From Chryseobacterium panacisoli (lineage in GTDB: Bacteria > Bacteroidota > Bacteroidia > Flavobacteriales > Weeksellaceae), in NCBI RefSeq assembly GCF_008274625.1, contig NZ_VTRU01000002.1, positions 124,001 through 188,000 of the forward strand: DNA of 64,000 nucleotides, written 5' to 3'. Made by a program: the position numbers and the translations under genes. The notes under the pieces are model-generated. The model saw only the letters and a list, made by a program, of their open reading frames with translations. It did no database searches and had not been told where the DNA came from. Shown piece by piece: positions 16,560 to 24,441 of the stretch. Numbering within the stretch: the stretch's first letter is position 1; the number at the start of each line of letters is the position of its first letter.

Positions 16560-18572
16560 ATGAAATCTATCTTATTAAAAACACAAAAAATTCTTTTTGT
16601 ACTCTTGGGTTTTACACTGGTTTTTGCCCAAAATAGTATGAAAATCCCTAGTGATGCCGTATTTTATATGGAAGTCAACGGGAAACAGCTAAATAATAAA
16701 ATCAACTGGAATAAGTTGAATCCTTTGCTGCACGAATTGAGCAAAAAGAACAAAGAAAACCTTTCGTGGACAGATTATTCCAAGACCGGAATCAAATATG
16801 ACGCTGTTCAATACCATTATGCAAGCTTTAATGACTCCATTAAGGCATACAATACTCATTTTATCATTGATAATAAGGAGAAGTTTCAGGAATTCATTAA
16901 TTCTGTCAAGAAAAAAGGACAGGAAATTTCTAATAAAAAGAACTATTCTTATGTAGATATCAATGACGATATTTTTGTTGCATGGAACGGGAGCCGAGCG
17001 GTTCTTAGGATGATAAGCTATACCAAACCTTATAAGGATCTTTGGACAACAGAAGCTGTTGCAGATAGTACAGCTGTTGCCGTTGACTCCGTTTACGCGG
17101 AAACAGGAGATACTGCTTATACTGATGAGCCGGAAAAACCTTTTGATTATAAAGAAGAAATTAAAAATCTTAAAGACGATATTAAATATCTGAAGGAAAG
17201 TATCAAAGATAATAATAACGAGATTGCAAGGATCCAGAAAGATATCAAATACCTGCAGAAACACCATAAATATCCTGAAGAGAAGGAGAGCGCTGAAAAT
17301 GAAGAAGAAATGCCTGCTGATGCTTATGCTTACGATGAGGAAGAGGATATCGCTTACAAAAAAGAGCAGGATTCTATCCGCAGAGAAAACTTTAAGATCG
17401 TTCAAAAAAATGCTGAAGACCATTTTGACCAATACTTCAGTTCAAATCTGGAAATTGGAGTGCCCAAGGAAATGCTGGCATTCAGAGATGCCCATTCTGA
17501 TGTTTTTGTCTATGCAGACTACGGAAGAATTGTGAATGAAGGAATTTATGGCAAGATGACGAAGTTCTACAGCTATGGGGAGCTCTTTAAAAATATGTAC
17601 AATTCCAACTATTCTTACAATCTGTATTTTGATAAAGATAAGGTAAGGCTTGTTAATAATTATCAGCACAAAAATGCTGACATTCAGAAAAATATCTCTG
17701 CTGTTTATAAAGGAAAGAAGAATAAAAAACTGCTGGAGCTTATCAATGAAAAAAGTGTTGGTTACTATGCAATGAATGTGAATGGAGCCAAATGCTTTGA
17801 TATGATGTACAGCCTGCTTCAGCATTCCGGAGAAACCGAGTACAAGAAAGAAATGGAGCTGATCATGGAAACCGTGAAAATTGTTCTGGATGAAGAGGCC
17901 ATTGCCAAAATAGCACCAGGAAACGGAATCTTTGTTTTGAATGAATTAAAATCTAAAAAAGTAGAATACACAGATTATGAATATGATGCCGATTTCAACG
18001 AAAAAGAAGTAAAGAAAACTAAAGATATTGCTGTTCCTAACTTCACTTTTGCCTTTGCTACGGAGAATGAAGGTTACTGGAACCGTATTTTTGATTTGCT
18101 TTCGACCAATAAGAAATTTTCTAAAAGATTCTCTAAAAAAGGAAATCTTTATACTTTTAAAGAAGAAAAGGATGGAGGATATATAGATCAGTTGTTCTTC
18201 ACTGTAAAAGATGGCGTTGTTTATCTGATGAGCTCTGCGGACAATATTTTACCTGTAAATCAGTCTGATATTTCCAGAAAATGGGCGAAAGATTCTGCTA
18301 AGTATCCATTATCAGGAAGATTGGATATCCAAAAACTTTTGATAGGTTTAGATAAGGAATTCAAAAGCCCTAAGGAAAGAAAGGCATTGGATGCCATCAG
18401 AAAAAATGTAGGTGAAATGTATTATAAGACAGAGGTAAAAGGAGAAAGCATTCAGACAGAAATGAATTATAATATTAAAGATTCTTCGGAAAACAGCTTA
18501 ATGTATTTCTTTGATGTATTCGATCAGGTTTTTAAAACAAAAGAAACCGAAGAGAAACCACAAATCTTATAG
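16560..18572 (+). CDS. Secreted protein with central coiled coil, related to the next gene
   Basis: 670 aa with signal peptide MKSILLKTQKILFVLLGFTLVFAQ. The first domain begins KIPSDAVFYMEVNGKQL. A charged coiled-coil segment (about 190-290: KNLKDDIKYLKESIKDNNNE and similar) follows, then a second globular part. A short motif YEYDADFNE (residue 473 on), followed within 20 residues by PNFTF, is repeated in the next gene as YEYDDNFNE (residue 270 on) then PNYTL, so the two are probably diverged paralogues. Family not firmly recognised; it has the general look of DUF4836-type periplasmic proteins. The next ATG directly follows its stop. Confidence 0.6.
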   Translation: MKSILLKTQKILFVLLGFTLVFAQNSMKIPSDAVFYMEVNGKQLNNKINWNKLNPLLHELSKKNKENLSWTDYSKTGIKYDAVQYHYASFNDSIKAYNTHFIIDNKEKFQEFINSVKKKGQEISNKKNYSYVDINDDIFVAWNGSRAVLRMISYTKPYKDLWTTEAVADSTAVAVDSVYAETGDTAYTDEPEKPFDYKEEIKNLKDDIKYLKESIKDNNNEIARIQKDIKYLQKHHKYPEEKESAENEEEMPADAYAYDEEEDIAYKKEQDSIRRENFKIVQKNAEDHFDQYFSSNLEIGVPKEMLAFRDAHSDVFVYADYGRIVNEGIYGKMTKFYSYGELFKNMYNSNYSYNLYFDKDKVRLVNNYQHKNADIQKNISAVYKGKKNKKLLELINEKSVGYYAMNVNGAKCFDMMYSLLQHSGETEYKKEMELIMETVKIVLDEEAIAKIAPGNGIFVLNELKSKKVEYTDYEYDADFNEKEVKKTKDIAVPNFTFAFATENEGYWNRIFDLLSTNKKFSKRFSKKGNLYTFKEEKDGGYIDQLFFTVKDGVVYLMSSADNILPVNQSDISRKWAKDSAKYPLSGRLDIQKLLIGLDKEFKSPKERKALDAIRKNVGEMYYKTEVKGESIQTEMNYNIKDSSENSLMYFFDVFDQVFKTKETEEKPQIL

Positions 18573-19811
18573 ATGAATAAAAAGAAGATTATTGTCCCGT
18601 TAGTTTTATTGCTCGTTATTGCAGTCTATTTTGTGGGTTTTCATAAAAATAAGAACCTCAGATATATTCCTGAAAATGCAGATGCAGTGGTTTTAATTGA
18701 TATAAAAAAAGTAACGGGACAATACCTCTTCGGCCTGGTAACACATCCCTCACATTGGTCCGGAAGTAAGGCTAAGGGCAAAAGTTCAGGCTCACTGAAA
18801 GATTCAGGAATCAGAATTCCGGATTTTCTACAGATCTTCCATATTAAAGACACGAAGTTCTCCGAATGGTATAGTGTTTTAGAAATTAAAGATTCTCAAA
18901 AACTCATTGCTTTTTTAAAGAAGCAAAACTTTGTAGATAAAGGAAACAATCGTTTTCAGAAGGATCAGTTTTTCATCATAATCAATGGTGGGCATTGTAT
19001 TGCAGGGACTTCAGATCTGGCTTTTGAAACGATTCAGAAAAATCTTCTCAAGGCTTCTTCAAATTCTGTTCTGGATGCAGATCAGTTTATTCATAACACT
19101 ACAGGAAGTATTTCTTTTATTTCAGGAGAGAAAATTCAAAACTTTTCTATTGAATTACATGATGATGAAATTGAAATCAAAAACAATTCAAATCCTGGAA
19201 TTCTTGATGCTCTAGCCTCCAAACTTCAGAAGGGAAACCACTTCATGGAGATTGAATTAGATAAGGAAAGCATCAAAAACCTCAGCCATTTTTTCAATAA
19301 AAGTATTGCAGATTCCTCACAGGCTATTTACTTTAAAGCAACGGCAGATCTTGAACAGGTTAATGATACCATCATCAGCTATGAATATGATGACAATTTC
19401 AATGAAATTGAAAAAAAGACCTTTCAGAAAATTACCCAGCCCAATTATACCCTCGATATTAAAAGTGATGATCCTGATAAAACCTGGGCGTATTTACAGT
19501 CTGAAAAGTGGATCAACAGCCGAAATCAATTCACCGCAATTCCTTTCCAGCCCAATCAGGTCAGCCAGAATATTGACGGTATTATCATACAATCATCCGG
19601 AAAACCAATAGCATTATCACCTCGGTTACAAGAAAACTACATTTTCATCAGAAACAGCAGTCTGCTGTATTCTTCTTTAAAAACCCTGAGTGCCAGCGAA
19701 AAAAGAATCATTTCCGATATAGATTATGTGTTGTATGGGAATAAGTCGCAGGATTATTGGGTGAAAATAAAAGCAAAAAACGGAGAATTACCCTTAATTT
19801 TACGGTGGTAA
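18573..19811 (+). CDS. Membrane-anchored paralogue of the preceding protein
   Basis: 412 aa. One N-terminal membrane segment (IIVPLVLLLVIAVYFVGFH) with no obvious cleavage site, then an extracytoplasmic domain beginning YIPENADAVVLIDIKK, comparable with KIPSDAVFYMEVNGKQ in the upstream protein. It carries the shared YEYDDNFNE ... PNYTLDI motif and lacks the coiled-coil insert. Function unknown. Its ATG abuts the TAG of the upstream gene with no gap, so expression is coupled; the pair may form a complex (inference). Confidence 0.6.
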   Translation: MNKKKIIVPLVLLLVIAVYFVGFHKNKNLRYIPENADAVVLIDIKKVTGQYLFGLVTHPSHWSGSKAKGKSSGSLKDSGIRIPDFLQIFHIKDTKFSEWYSVLEIKDSQKLIAFLKKQNFVDKGNNRFQKDQFFIIINGGHCIAGTSDLAFETIQKNLLKASSNSVLDADQFIHNTTGSISFISGEKIQNFSIELHDDEIEIKNNSNPGILDALASKLQKGNHFMEIELDKESIKNLSHFFNKSIADSSQAIYFKATADLEQVNDTIISYEYDDNFNEIEKKTFQKITQPNYTLDIKSDDPDKTWAYLQSEKWINSRNQFTAIPFQPNQVSQNIDGIIIQSSGKPIALSPRLQENYIFIRNSSLLYSSLKTLSASEKRIISDIDYVLYGNKSQDYWVKIKAKNGELPLILRW

Positions 19812-19839
19812 CTATAGAAACCGAATAAAATTATCTATA

Positions 19840-20178
19840 ATGGCTCCATCAGACATCGCAGTACTCAAAACTTTTACTCATTATTTTCTGCATCTCGTTT
19901 TTCCGGTATTTATTGCACTCATCTTCTATCGCAAAAACTGGAAGAAAGCTTATTTTATTCTCCTGGCTACCATGCTGGTAGATCTGGATCATCTTTTTGC
20001 CAACCCGATTTTTGATCCGTCAAGAGAGAGTATAGGTTTTCACTTTTTACATTCTTATTATGCCATTGCGGTGTATTTTTTGCTGCTGTTTTTTAAAGGA
20101 AATATCAGAATTATAGGAATTGGGCTTCTGCTTCATATGCTGACAGATTATCAGGACTTTAACTTCTGGCCTCATTAA
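19840..20178 (+). CDS. DUF6122 family small membrane protein
   Basis: 112 aa with about four membrane segments. Conserved polar residues look like a metal-site arrangement embedded in membrane helices: HYFLHLVFP near the start, LVDLDHLFANP in the middle, HFLHSYY and LHMLTDYQD at the end. This pattern of His and Asp recurs in DUF6122 and in membrane metal-dependent hydrolases of the YdjM type. No function is established. Starts 28 bases after the preceding gene. Confidence 0.65.
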   Translation: MAPSDIAVLKTFTHYFLHLVFPVFIALIFYRKNWKKAYFILLATMLVDLDHLFANPIFDPSRESIGFHFLHSYYAIAVYFLLLFFKGNIRIIGIGLLLHMLTDYQDFNFWPH

Positions 20179-20243
20179 AATATTATTAATATTTTCTTTC
20201 GATATTGAAAATTTCATAGATTTTTTGTATTTTGTAGTCACTT

Positions 20244-21314
20244 ATGAGACCTAAAGAATTCTTACATTATACCTATATTTTTCCTCTCCTTGCGGTAGGG
20301 TACTACTTTTTCGGGCTGATGGGTTCAGGGGTTCTTTATGATATTCTTGCAGGTGTTTTACTGATCGGAAGTGTATTGTCAGCAGTACACCATGCCGAAG
20401 TAGTGGCTCATAAAGTAGGGGAGCCTTTCGGAACCATTATTCTGGCGCTTTGTATCACCATTATTGAAGTTGCGTTGATCATCTCGCTGATGGTGGCCGG
20501 CGGAGATCAGGCGATCACGCTGGCCAGAGATACGGTTTTTGCCGCTGTAATGCTTATTCTTAACGGAATTCTGGGAATATGTATTCTTGTAGGCGGTGTT
20601 AAATATCATGAGCAGTTCTTTGCAAGAACCTCAGCAACTACTTATCTGGTGAGTATTGTTTCAATCCTGGTACTTACCCTGGTCCTTCCCAATTTCACTT
20701 CAAGTGTCAACGGGCCTTTCTATAATGAAGCACAGCTTATTTTTATATCCATTGCCTGTCTTGTCATTTACGGTATTTTCCTGATGGTACAGACCGTTCG
20801 TCACAGAAGTTATTTTATAGTTCCGGATGAACATCCGGAAGAACATTATATTCCTTCTCTCACAAAAACGCTTATCAGTTTTGGTTTCCTGGTGGTTTGC
20901 CTTGTTATTGTTGTACTTATGGCAAAAGGATTATCGGATACAATAGAAGGGATGGTACAGAGCCTTGGGGCACCCAAATCCCTTGTTGGAGTCATTATTG
21001 CAGCCGTGGTTCTGCTTCCGGAAGGGGTTGCCGCAATCAGAGCAGCAAGAGCCAATCAAATACAATCCAGCTTGAATCTTGCGCTGGGTTCTGCATTGGC
21101 AAGTATCGGATTGACTATTCCGGCGGTTTCCGTAGTATGTATCATGTATGATATTCCATTGGTTCTAGGTCTGGACAAAAAAGATATTATCCTGCTTTCT
21201 TTATCCGTATTTATTGTAATGCTTTCATTAAGCCGCGGTAAGACAAATGTCCTGTACGGAACCGTCTTATTAGTGAATCTGGCAGCATATATCTTTACGG
21301 TAATTGTGCCTTAG
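20244..21314 (+). CDS. ChaA-like calcium/sodium:proton antiporter
   Basis: 356 aa, about 11 hydrophobic segments. Both CaCA alpha-repeat signatures are visible: GEPFGTIILALCITIIEVALI in the first half and LLPEGVAAIRAARANQIQSSLNLALGSALA in the second, each with the acidic ion-binding residue. Homologues (ChaA, CAX) exchange Ca2+ or Na+/K+ for H+ at the inner membrane. Full length. It lies 65 bases after DUF6122 with its own upstream AT-rich spacer, so it may have a separate promoter. Confidence 0.88.
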   Translation: MRPKEFLHYTYIFPLLAVGYYFFGLMGSGVLYDILAGVLLIGSVLSAVHHAEVVAHKVGEPFGTIILALCITIIEVALIISLMVAGGDQAITLARDTVFAAVMLILNGILGICILVGGVKYHEQFFARTSATTYLVSIVSILVLTLVLPNFTSSVNGPFYNEAQLIFISIACLVIYGIFLMVQTVRHRSYFIVPDEHPEEHYIPSLTKTLISFGFLVVCLVIVVLMAKGLSDTIEGMVQSLGAPKSLVGVIIAAVVLLPEGVAAIRAARANQIQSSLNLALGSALASIGLTIPAVSVVCIMYDIPLVLGLDKKDIILLSLSVFIVMLSLSRGKTNVLYGTVLLVNLAAYIFTVIVP

Positions 21315-21378
21315 ATAAGAAGGAAAACCTGGGGTAAATAAATCCCTCGGAATCTCGCACCCCGAATTACACCGCTCA

Positions 21379-21759
21379 CTAAAGTCTTCTCGCCAATTCC
21401 ATCTTGAAAGCCATTAGTTTTGCAATATTTTCGGATTTGTAGATCGCCATATCTGCGTTTTCTCCTACAAAATTTTCTTCAATAGTAGTACGCCAAAGCT
21501 CTAGCCATCTGTCAAAATGTTTCTGTTCCATAGCCTGTATCTCATTAATAGGGAAATGAACCCCCATTGGATTTCCCTTATAAGACATCTGCCCGAAAAG
21601 AATAGATTCCCAGAAAGAATACATTTTGGGAAGATGCTTATCCCAGTTAACCTTAGCAATATCATTGAAGAAGAAACCAATGGTTTCATCCTTTACTACT
21701 TTGGCATAAAATGAATTAACCAGATGTTCGATATCCTCTCTTGATTCAAGCTTTTTCAT
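21379..21759 (-). CDS. Group III truncated haemoglobin
   Basis: 126 aa, typical of the 2-on-2 globins. Landmarks: FYAKVVKDETIGFFF (A-B helices), HLPKMYSFWESILFG (C-E region), and MEQKHFDRWLELWRTTI, in which the His before FDRW is the proximal haem ligand. Group III members bind O2 or NO; the role is unsettled. It stands alone on the minus strand, divergent from the K+ channel gene. A -7-like box lies only 4 bases upstream of the ATG. Confidence 0.88.
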   Translation of the reverse strand: MKKLESREDIEHLVNSFYAKVVKDETIGFFFNDIAKVNWDKHLPKMYSFWESILFGQMSYKGNPMGVHFPINEIQAMEQKHFDRWLELWRTTIEENFVGENADMAIYKSENIAKLMAFKMELARRL

Positions 21760-21763
21760 CTGC

Positions 21764-21771
21764 CAAATTTA
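21764..21771 (-). promoter_or_regulatory. -7 box next to the globin start (possible leaderless mRNA)
   Basis: The minus strand reads TAAATTTG, an exact TAnnTTTG match, ending 5 bases before the ATG. Transcription would begin at or next to the start codon. No good -33 element was found, so confidence is limited. Confidence 0.4.
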
Positions 21772-21800
21772 CTGTAAAATCAAATTGGATAAGTAATGAT

Positions 21801-21839
21801 TTGATTGATAAAATTCATGAAAACAATATTTTATCTTTG
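21801..21839 (+). promoter_or_regulatory. Promoter of the K+ channel operon
   Basis: TTG at 21805-21807 (another at 21801-21803) and an exact -7 box TATCTTTG at 21832-21839. The spacer is 24 bases, slightly longer than usual. Confidence 0.5.
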
Positions 21840-21904
21840 TATCCGGAAACAAGGAGAAGTTCAATGTTCGGTAATTAAACTATTCAAAAACAAATGCTAT
21901 AAAA

Positions 21905-22876
21905 ATGACAGGAGGATTCAGAAAAAAGATCCGTCAGAAAAATACGGAGAACAGTGGCTTCGGAACTAATGCATCCGGAAGATTTATCAATAAAGACGGT
22001 CTTCCGAATGTTCAGAGAAGAGGGGTGAATGTCTTTAACAGGTTAAGCTGGTATCATACCATGCTGAATCTTTCTTCATTTCGCTTTATTTCCTATTTGG
22101 TCATCGCTTATATTCTTATCAATCTTCTTTTTGCAATGATCTATTACCTGATAGGTGTTGAGCATCTTACAGGAATTGACAAAAGTGATCCGTTGAACGA
22201 ATTTATCGATGTGTTTTTCTTCAGTTCCCAGACCTTCACAACAGTCGGATATGGAAGAATTGCTCCGGTGGGATTTTTGGCCAGCCTTGTTGCTACTTTT
22301 GAGGCTTTTCTGGGATTGCTTACCTTTGCCATTGCAACGGGGCTTTTTTACGGAAGATTTTCAAGGCCGAGAGCTTATCTAAGATTTTCTGATATAGCAG
22401 TGATTGCTCCTTTTCAGGAATCTTCGGCCCTAATGTTCAGGCTTGCTCCTTATAAAAATAATGCATTGACGGATGCGGACGTCATTGTATCTGTAGCCAT
22501 TGAAGTGATAGAAAACGGGATTCCCAAAAGCAATTTTTACAGGCTTAATATCCAGATGAGTAAGATCAATACATTAGCCTTAAACTGGACTGTTGTACAC
22601 AAAATTGATGAAAACTCTCCGTTCTATGGCTTTTCTGAAGAAGATTTTAAAAATACGGATATTGAACTTATTGTACAGGTAAGGGCATTTGATGAAGTGT
22701 TTTCAAACACTGTGGTTCAGAGGTCTTCATACACTACAGGAGAAATTGTGTATGGAGCTAAATTTGTTCCGATGTATTATCCAAGCAAAGAAAATCTTAC
22801 GACGGTTCTGGATCTGGATAAAATAAATGAGTATAAGAAAGAAGATCTCCCGGACTCAACCGGAAATAAAGAATAA
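21905..22876 (+). CDS. KirBac-type inward-rectifier potassium channel
   Basis: 323 aa. Two membrane helices flank a pore loop with the K+ selectivity filter TVGYG (113-117) in FFSSQTFTTVGYGRIAP; the second helix ends in the gate region FATGLFYGRFSRPRAYLRFS-like sequence. The remaining 170 aa form the cytoplasmic Ig-like Kir domain (MFRLAPYKNNALTDADV, NFYRLNIQMSKINTLALNWTVVH). KirBac channels conduct K+ and respond to lipids and ligands; flavobacterial ones are little studied. The next ATG (YkgJ-type gene) follows the stop directly, so the two are co-translated. Confidence 0.9.
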   Translation: MTGGFRKKIRQKNTENSGFGTNASGRFINKDGLPNVQRRGVNVFNRLSWYHTMLNLSSFRFISYLVIAYILINLLFAMIYYLIGVEHLTGIDKSDPLNEFIDVFFFSSQTFTTVGYGRIAPVGFLASLVATFEAFLGLLTFAIATGLFYGRFSRPRAYLRFSDIAVIAPFQESSALMFRLAPYKNNALTDADVIVSVAIEVIENGIPKSNFYRLNIQMSKINTLALNWTVVHKIDENSPFYGFSEEDFKNTDIELIVQVRAFDEVFSNTVVQRSSYTTGEIVYGAKFVPMYYPSKENLTTVLDLDKINEYKKEDLPDSTGNKE

Positions 22877-23365
22877 ATGAATTTAGATTTTTATAAAAAA
22901 CAAGCGGTACAAAAGCAGAAGGAACACAAAAAGTTTCTGGACGGATTAAAGAAAAAACCGCCCAAAAATCTCGACTATATTGTACAGGAAACCCATGAGG
23001 AAGTTTTTGATGAAATAGACTGTTTACAATGTGCCAATTGCTGCAAAACAACCGGTCCTTTGTATACCGAAAAGGATATTGAGCGTATTGCCAAGCACCT
23101 CAGAATGAAATCTGCAGATTTTGAAGCCAAATTTTTAAGAGTAGATGAAGACAATGATAAAGTACTGCAGAATCTTCCCTGCTTTTTCCTGAACAGTGAT
23201 AATACCTGTTCTATTTATGAAGTAAGACCGAAAGCCTGCCGTGAATATCCTCATACGGACCGGAAGAAGATTTACCAGATTAATAACCTGATGCTGAAGA
23301 ATACAGTGATCTGCCCGGCCGCTTTTGAATTCGTAGAAAAAATGATGAAGAATATAGCGAAATAA
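22877..23365 (+). CDS. YkgJ family cysteine-cluster protein
   Basis: 162 aa, cytoplasmic. Cysteines follow the YkgJ/UPF0153 pattern: CLQCANCCKTTG, then PCFFLNSDNTCSIYEVRPKACREYP and a further Cys in VICPAAF. The family is predicted to bind zinc or an Fe-S cluster. Function unknown. The N-terminus is Lys-rich (YKKQAVQKQKEHKKFLDGLKKK). It is fused translationally to the Kir channel gene (TAA immediately followed by ATG), an unusual pairing. Confidence 0.82.
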   Translation: MNLDFYKKQAVQKQKEHKKFLDGLKKKPPKNLDYIVQETHEEVFDEIDCLQCANCCKTTGPLYTEKDIERIAKHLRMKSADFEAKFLRVDEDNDKVLQNLPCFFLNSDNTCSIYEVRPKACREYPHTDRKKIYQINNLMLKNTVICPAAFEFVEKMMKNIAK

Positions 23366-23549
23366 TTTCTAAGGATGGAAGAAGGATGATGGGAGCAGAA
23401 AGCTATTACGCCAAAGAATTGATGTTTCAACTGCAATAAACTTCAAGCTTCAGGCTTCGGTCCTCTATCCAAATTATTATAATTATTTTTGCAAATTCCT
23501 CTTAAATAATTATAAAGTACGTTAAATAAGCTTATTACACATAATTTTA

Positions 23550-23584
23550 TAAATGATGCTTCGTTTAAGTTAAACAATCATTTA
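23550..23584 (+). promoter_or_regulatory. Composite dyad upstream of the small secreted protein
   Basis: Nested inverted repeats: outer TAAATGAT (23550-23557) with ATCATTTA (23577-23584), inner GTTTAA (23563-23568) with TTAAAC (23570-23575) around one base. It ends 11 bases before the ATG, so it may be an operator or a 5'-UTR hairpin. The region is AT-rich, so chance is possible. Confidence 0.35.
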
Positions 23585-23595
23585 AATATTACATT

Positions 23596-23898
23596 ATGAA
23601 AAAGTTATTTTTAACGGCAGCGTTTACATTAGTCGGAGTAATCGCAGTATCAGCACAATCTACACCACAAAAGCCGGCCGATACTTCTACTAATAACACA
23701 ACGACAACTCAAACCCAACAACCGAATACACAGACTACAAGTCCTTCGGATCCAAAGACTCAACAGGAAAAAACACCTGCTACCACAATGGAAACAGCTC
23801 CTGCAACTGACCCAACTGTAAGCACAACACCTACAGATGCAACTAAACCTGCAGATGCGCCTAAAGAAGAGAAGAAAGACAAAAAGAAGAAAAAGTAA
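23596..23898 (+). CDS. Small secreted Thr/Pro/Lys-rich protein
   Basis: 100 aa with signal peptide MKKLFLTAAFTLVGVIAVSAQ. The mature 79 aa are low complexity and disordered: Thr/Gln/Asn-rich (TNNTTTTQTQQPNTQTT), then Pro/Thr/Ala, ending in a basic run EEKKDKKKKK. Such proteins are common in Chryseobacterium, and the function is unknown. It has a good signal peptide and a clean terminator, so it is likely a real gene despite low complexity. Confidence 0.6.
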   Translation: MKKLFLTAAFTLVGVIAVSAQSTPQKPADTSTNNTTTTQTQQPNTQTTSPSDPKTQQEKTPATTMETAPATDPTVSTTPTDATKPADAPKEEKKDKKKKK

Positions 23899-23923
23899 AA
23901 GTACTTTAGCAAACACTAGTCGG

Positions 23924-23950
23924 AATCCTGAAATCTTGTATTTCAGGATT
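23924..23950. terminator. Shared terminator of convergent genes
   Basis: 11-bp perfect stem (23924-23934 with 23940-23950), loop of 5, then T7 on the plus strand. The right arm contains the stop codon of the minus-strand DUF1801 gene. Confidence 0.85.
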
Positions 23951-24311
23951 TTTTTTGATCAATTTCCTTTACTTTGAACCGGACAATCGTATTGACTAAA
24001 TCGATAGGAAGATCTTCAGAAATCGGAAACTGTACAGCTCCTTTGGAAAACTTATATTTTCTTTCCTCAAAATCCGTTTCAAAATGACTGATCCCTTCAG
24101 GTCCGGGATAAAAGCCAATGTGTTTTTTATACGCGGCAAAATAAACCAAAGGCTTTTCTTTATATCTGAAAGCAGGCATCTGGTAGCCGATATATTCTTC
24201 CAGACCGGGAACCTGTGAGTGAATGGCTTGTCTCAGCTCAAGCAGTTTTTCCTGTATTTCTATGGGGAACAGAAGAACATATTCATCAATATTTTTAAAA
24301 GTGTTTTTCAT
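23943..24311 (-). CDS. DUF1801 (YdhG/YjbR-like) protein
   Basis: 122 aa from the ATG at 24311. The frame continues upstream to 24449, but that part covers the hairpins after gdhA and is rejected. The sequence fits DUF1801: NIDEYVLLFPIEIQEKLLELRQAI at the start, IGYQMPAFRYKEKPLVYFAAYKKHIGFYPG in the middle, and FSKGAVQFPISEDLPIDLV at the end. Small cytoplasmic alpha/beta protein of unknown function, widely found in Gram-negatives and Firmicutes. Confidence 0.78.
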   Translation of the reverse strand: MKNTFKNIDEYVLLFPIEIQEKLLELRQAIHSQVPGLEEYIGYQMPAFRYKEKPLVYFAAYKKHIGFYPGPEGISHFETDFEERKYKFSKGAVQFPISEDLPIDLVNTIVRFKVKEIDQKKS

Positions 24312-24326
24312 GATATAAAAATAAAA

Positions 24327-24351
24327 AAAGCGCTGCATATAGCAGCGCTTT
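24327..24351 (-). terminator. GC-rich hairpin with T-tract just upstream of the DUF1801 gene
   Basis: 10-bp perfect stem AAAGCGCTGC / GCAGCGCTTT around ATATA, followed on the minus strand by seven T. It ends 15 bases before the DUF1801 ATG and follows a separate gdhA terminator, so it may be a back-up terminator or an attenuator. Confidence 0.6.
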
Positions 24352-24404
24352 CTCCTTTCACTTTTTACTTTTTTCCCATTATCCCGGGAACAGGCTATAT
24401 CAAA

Positions 24405-24431
24405 AAAGGTCGGGAATTTTTCCCAACCTTT
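24405..24431 (-). terminator. Terminator of gdhA
   Basis: Stem of 11 positions with one internal mismatch (24405-24415 with 24421-24431), loop of 5, T-run on the minus strand. Lies 10 bases after the gdhA stop. Confidence 0.8.
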
Positions 24432-24441
24432 GTTTCTTTTG

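Noticed and set aside
23386..23439. Tiny ORF beginning MMGAESYYAKEL in the gap before the small secreted protein
   Set aside because: 17 codons only, no conserved partner or ribosome-binding context.
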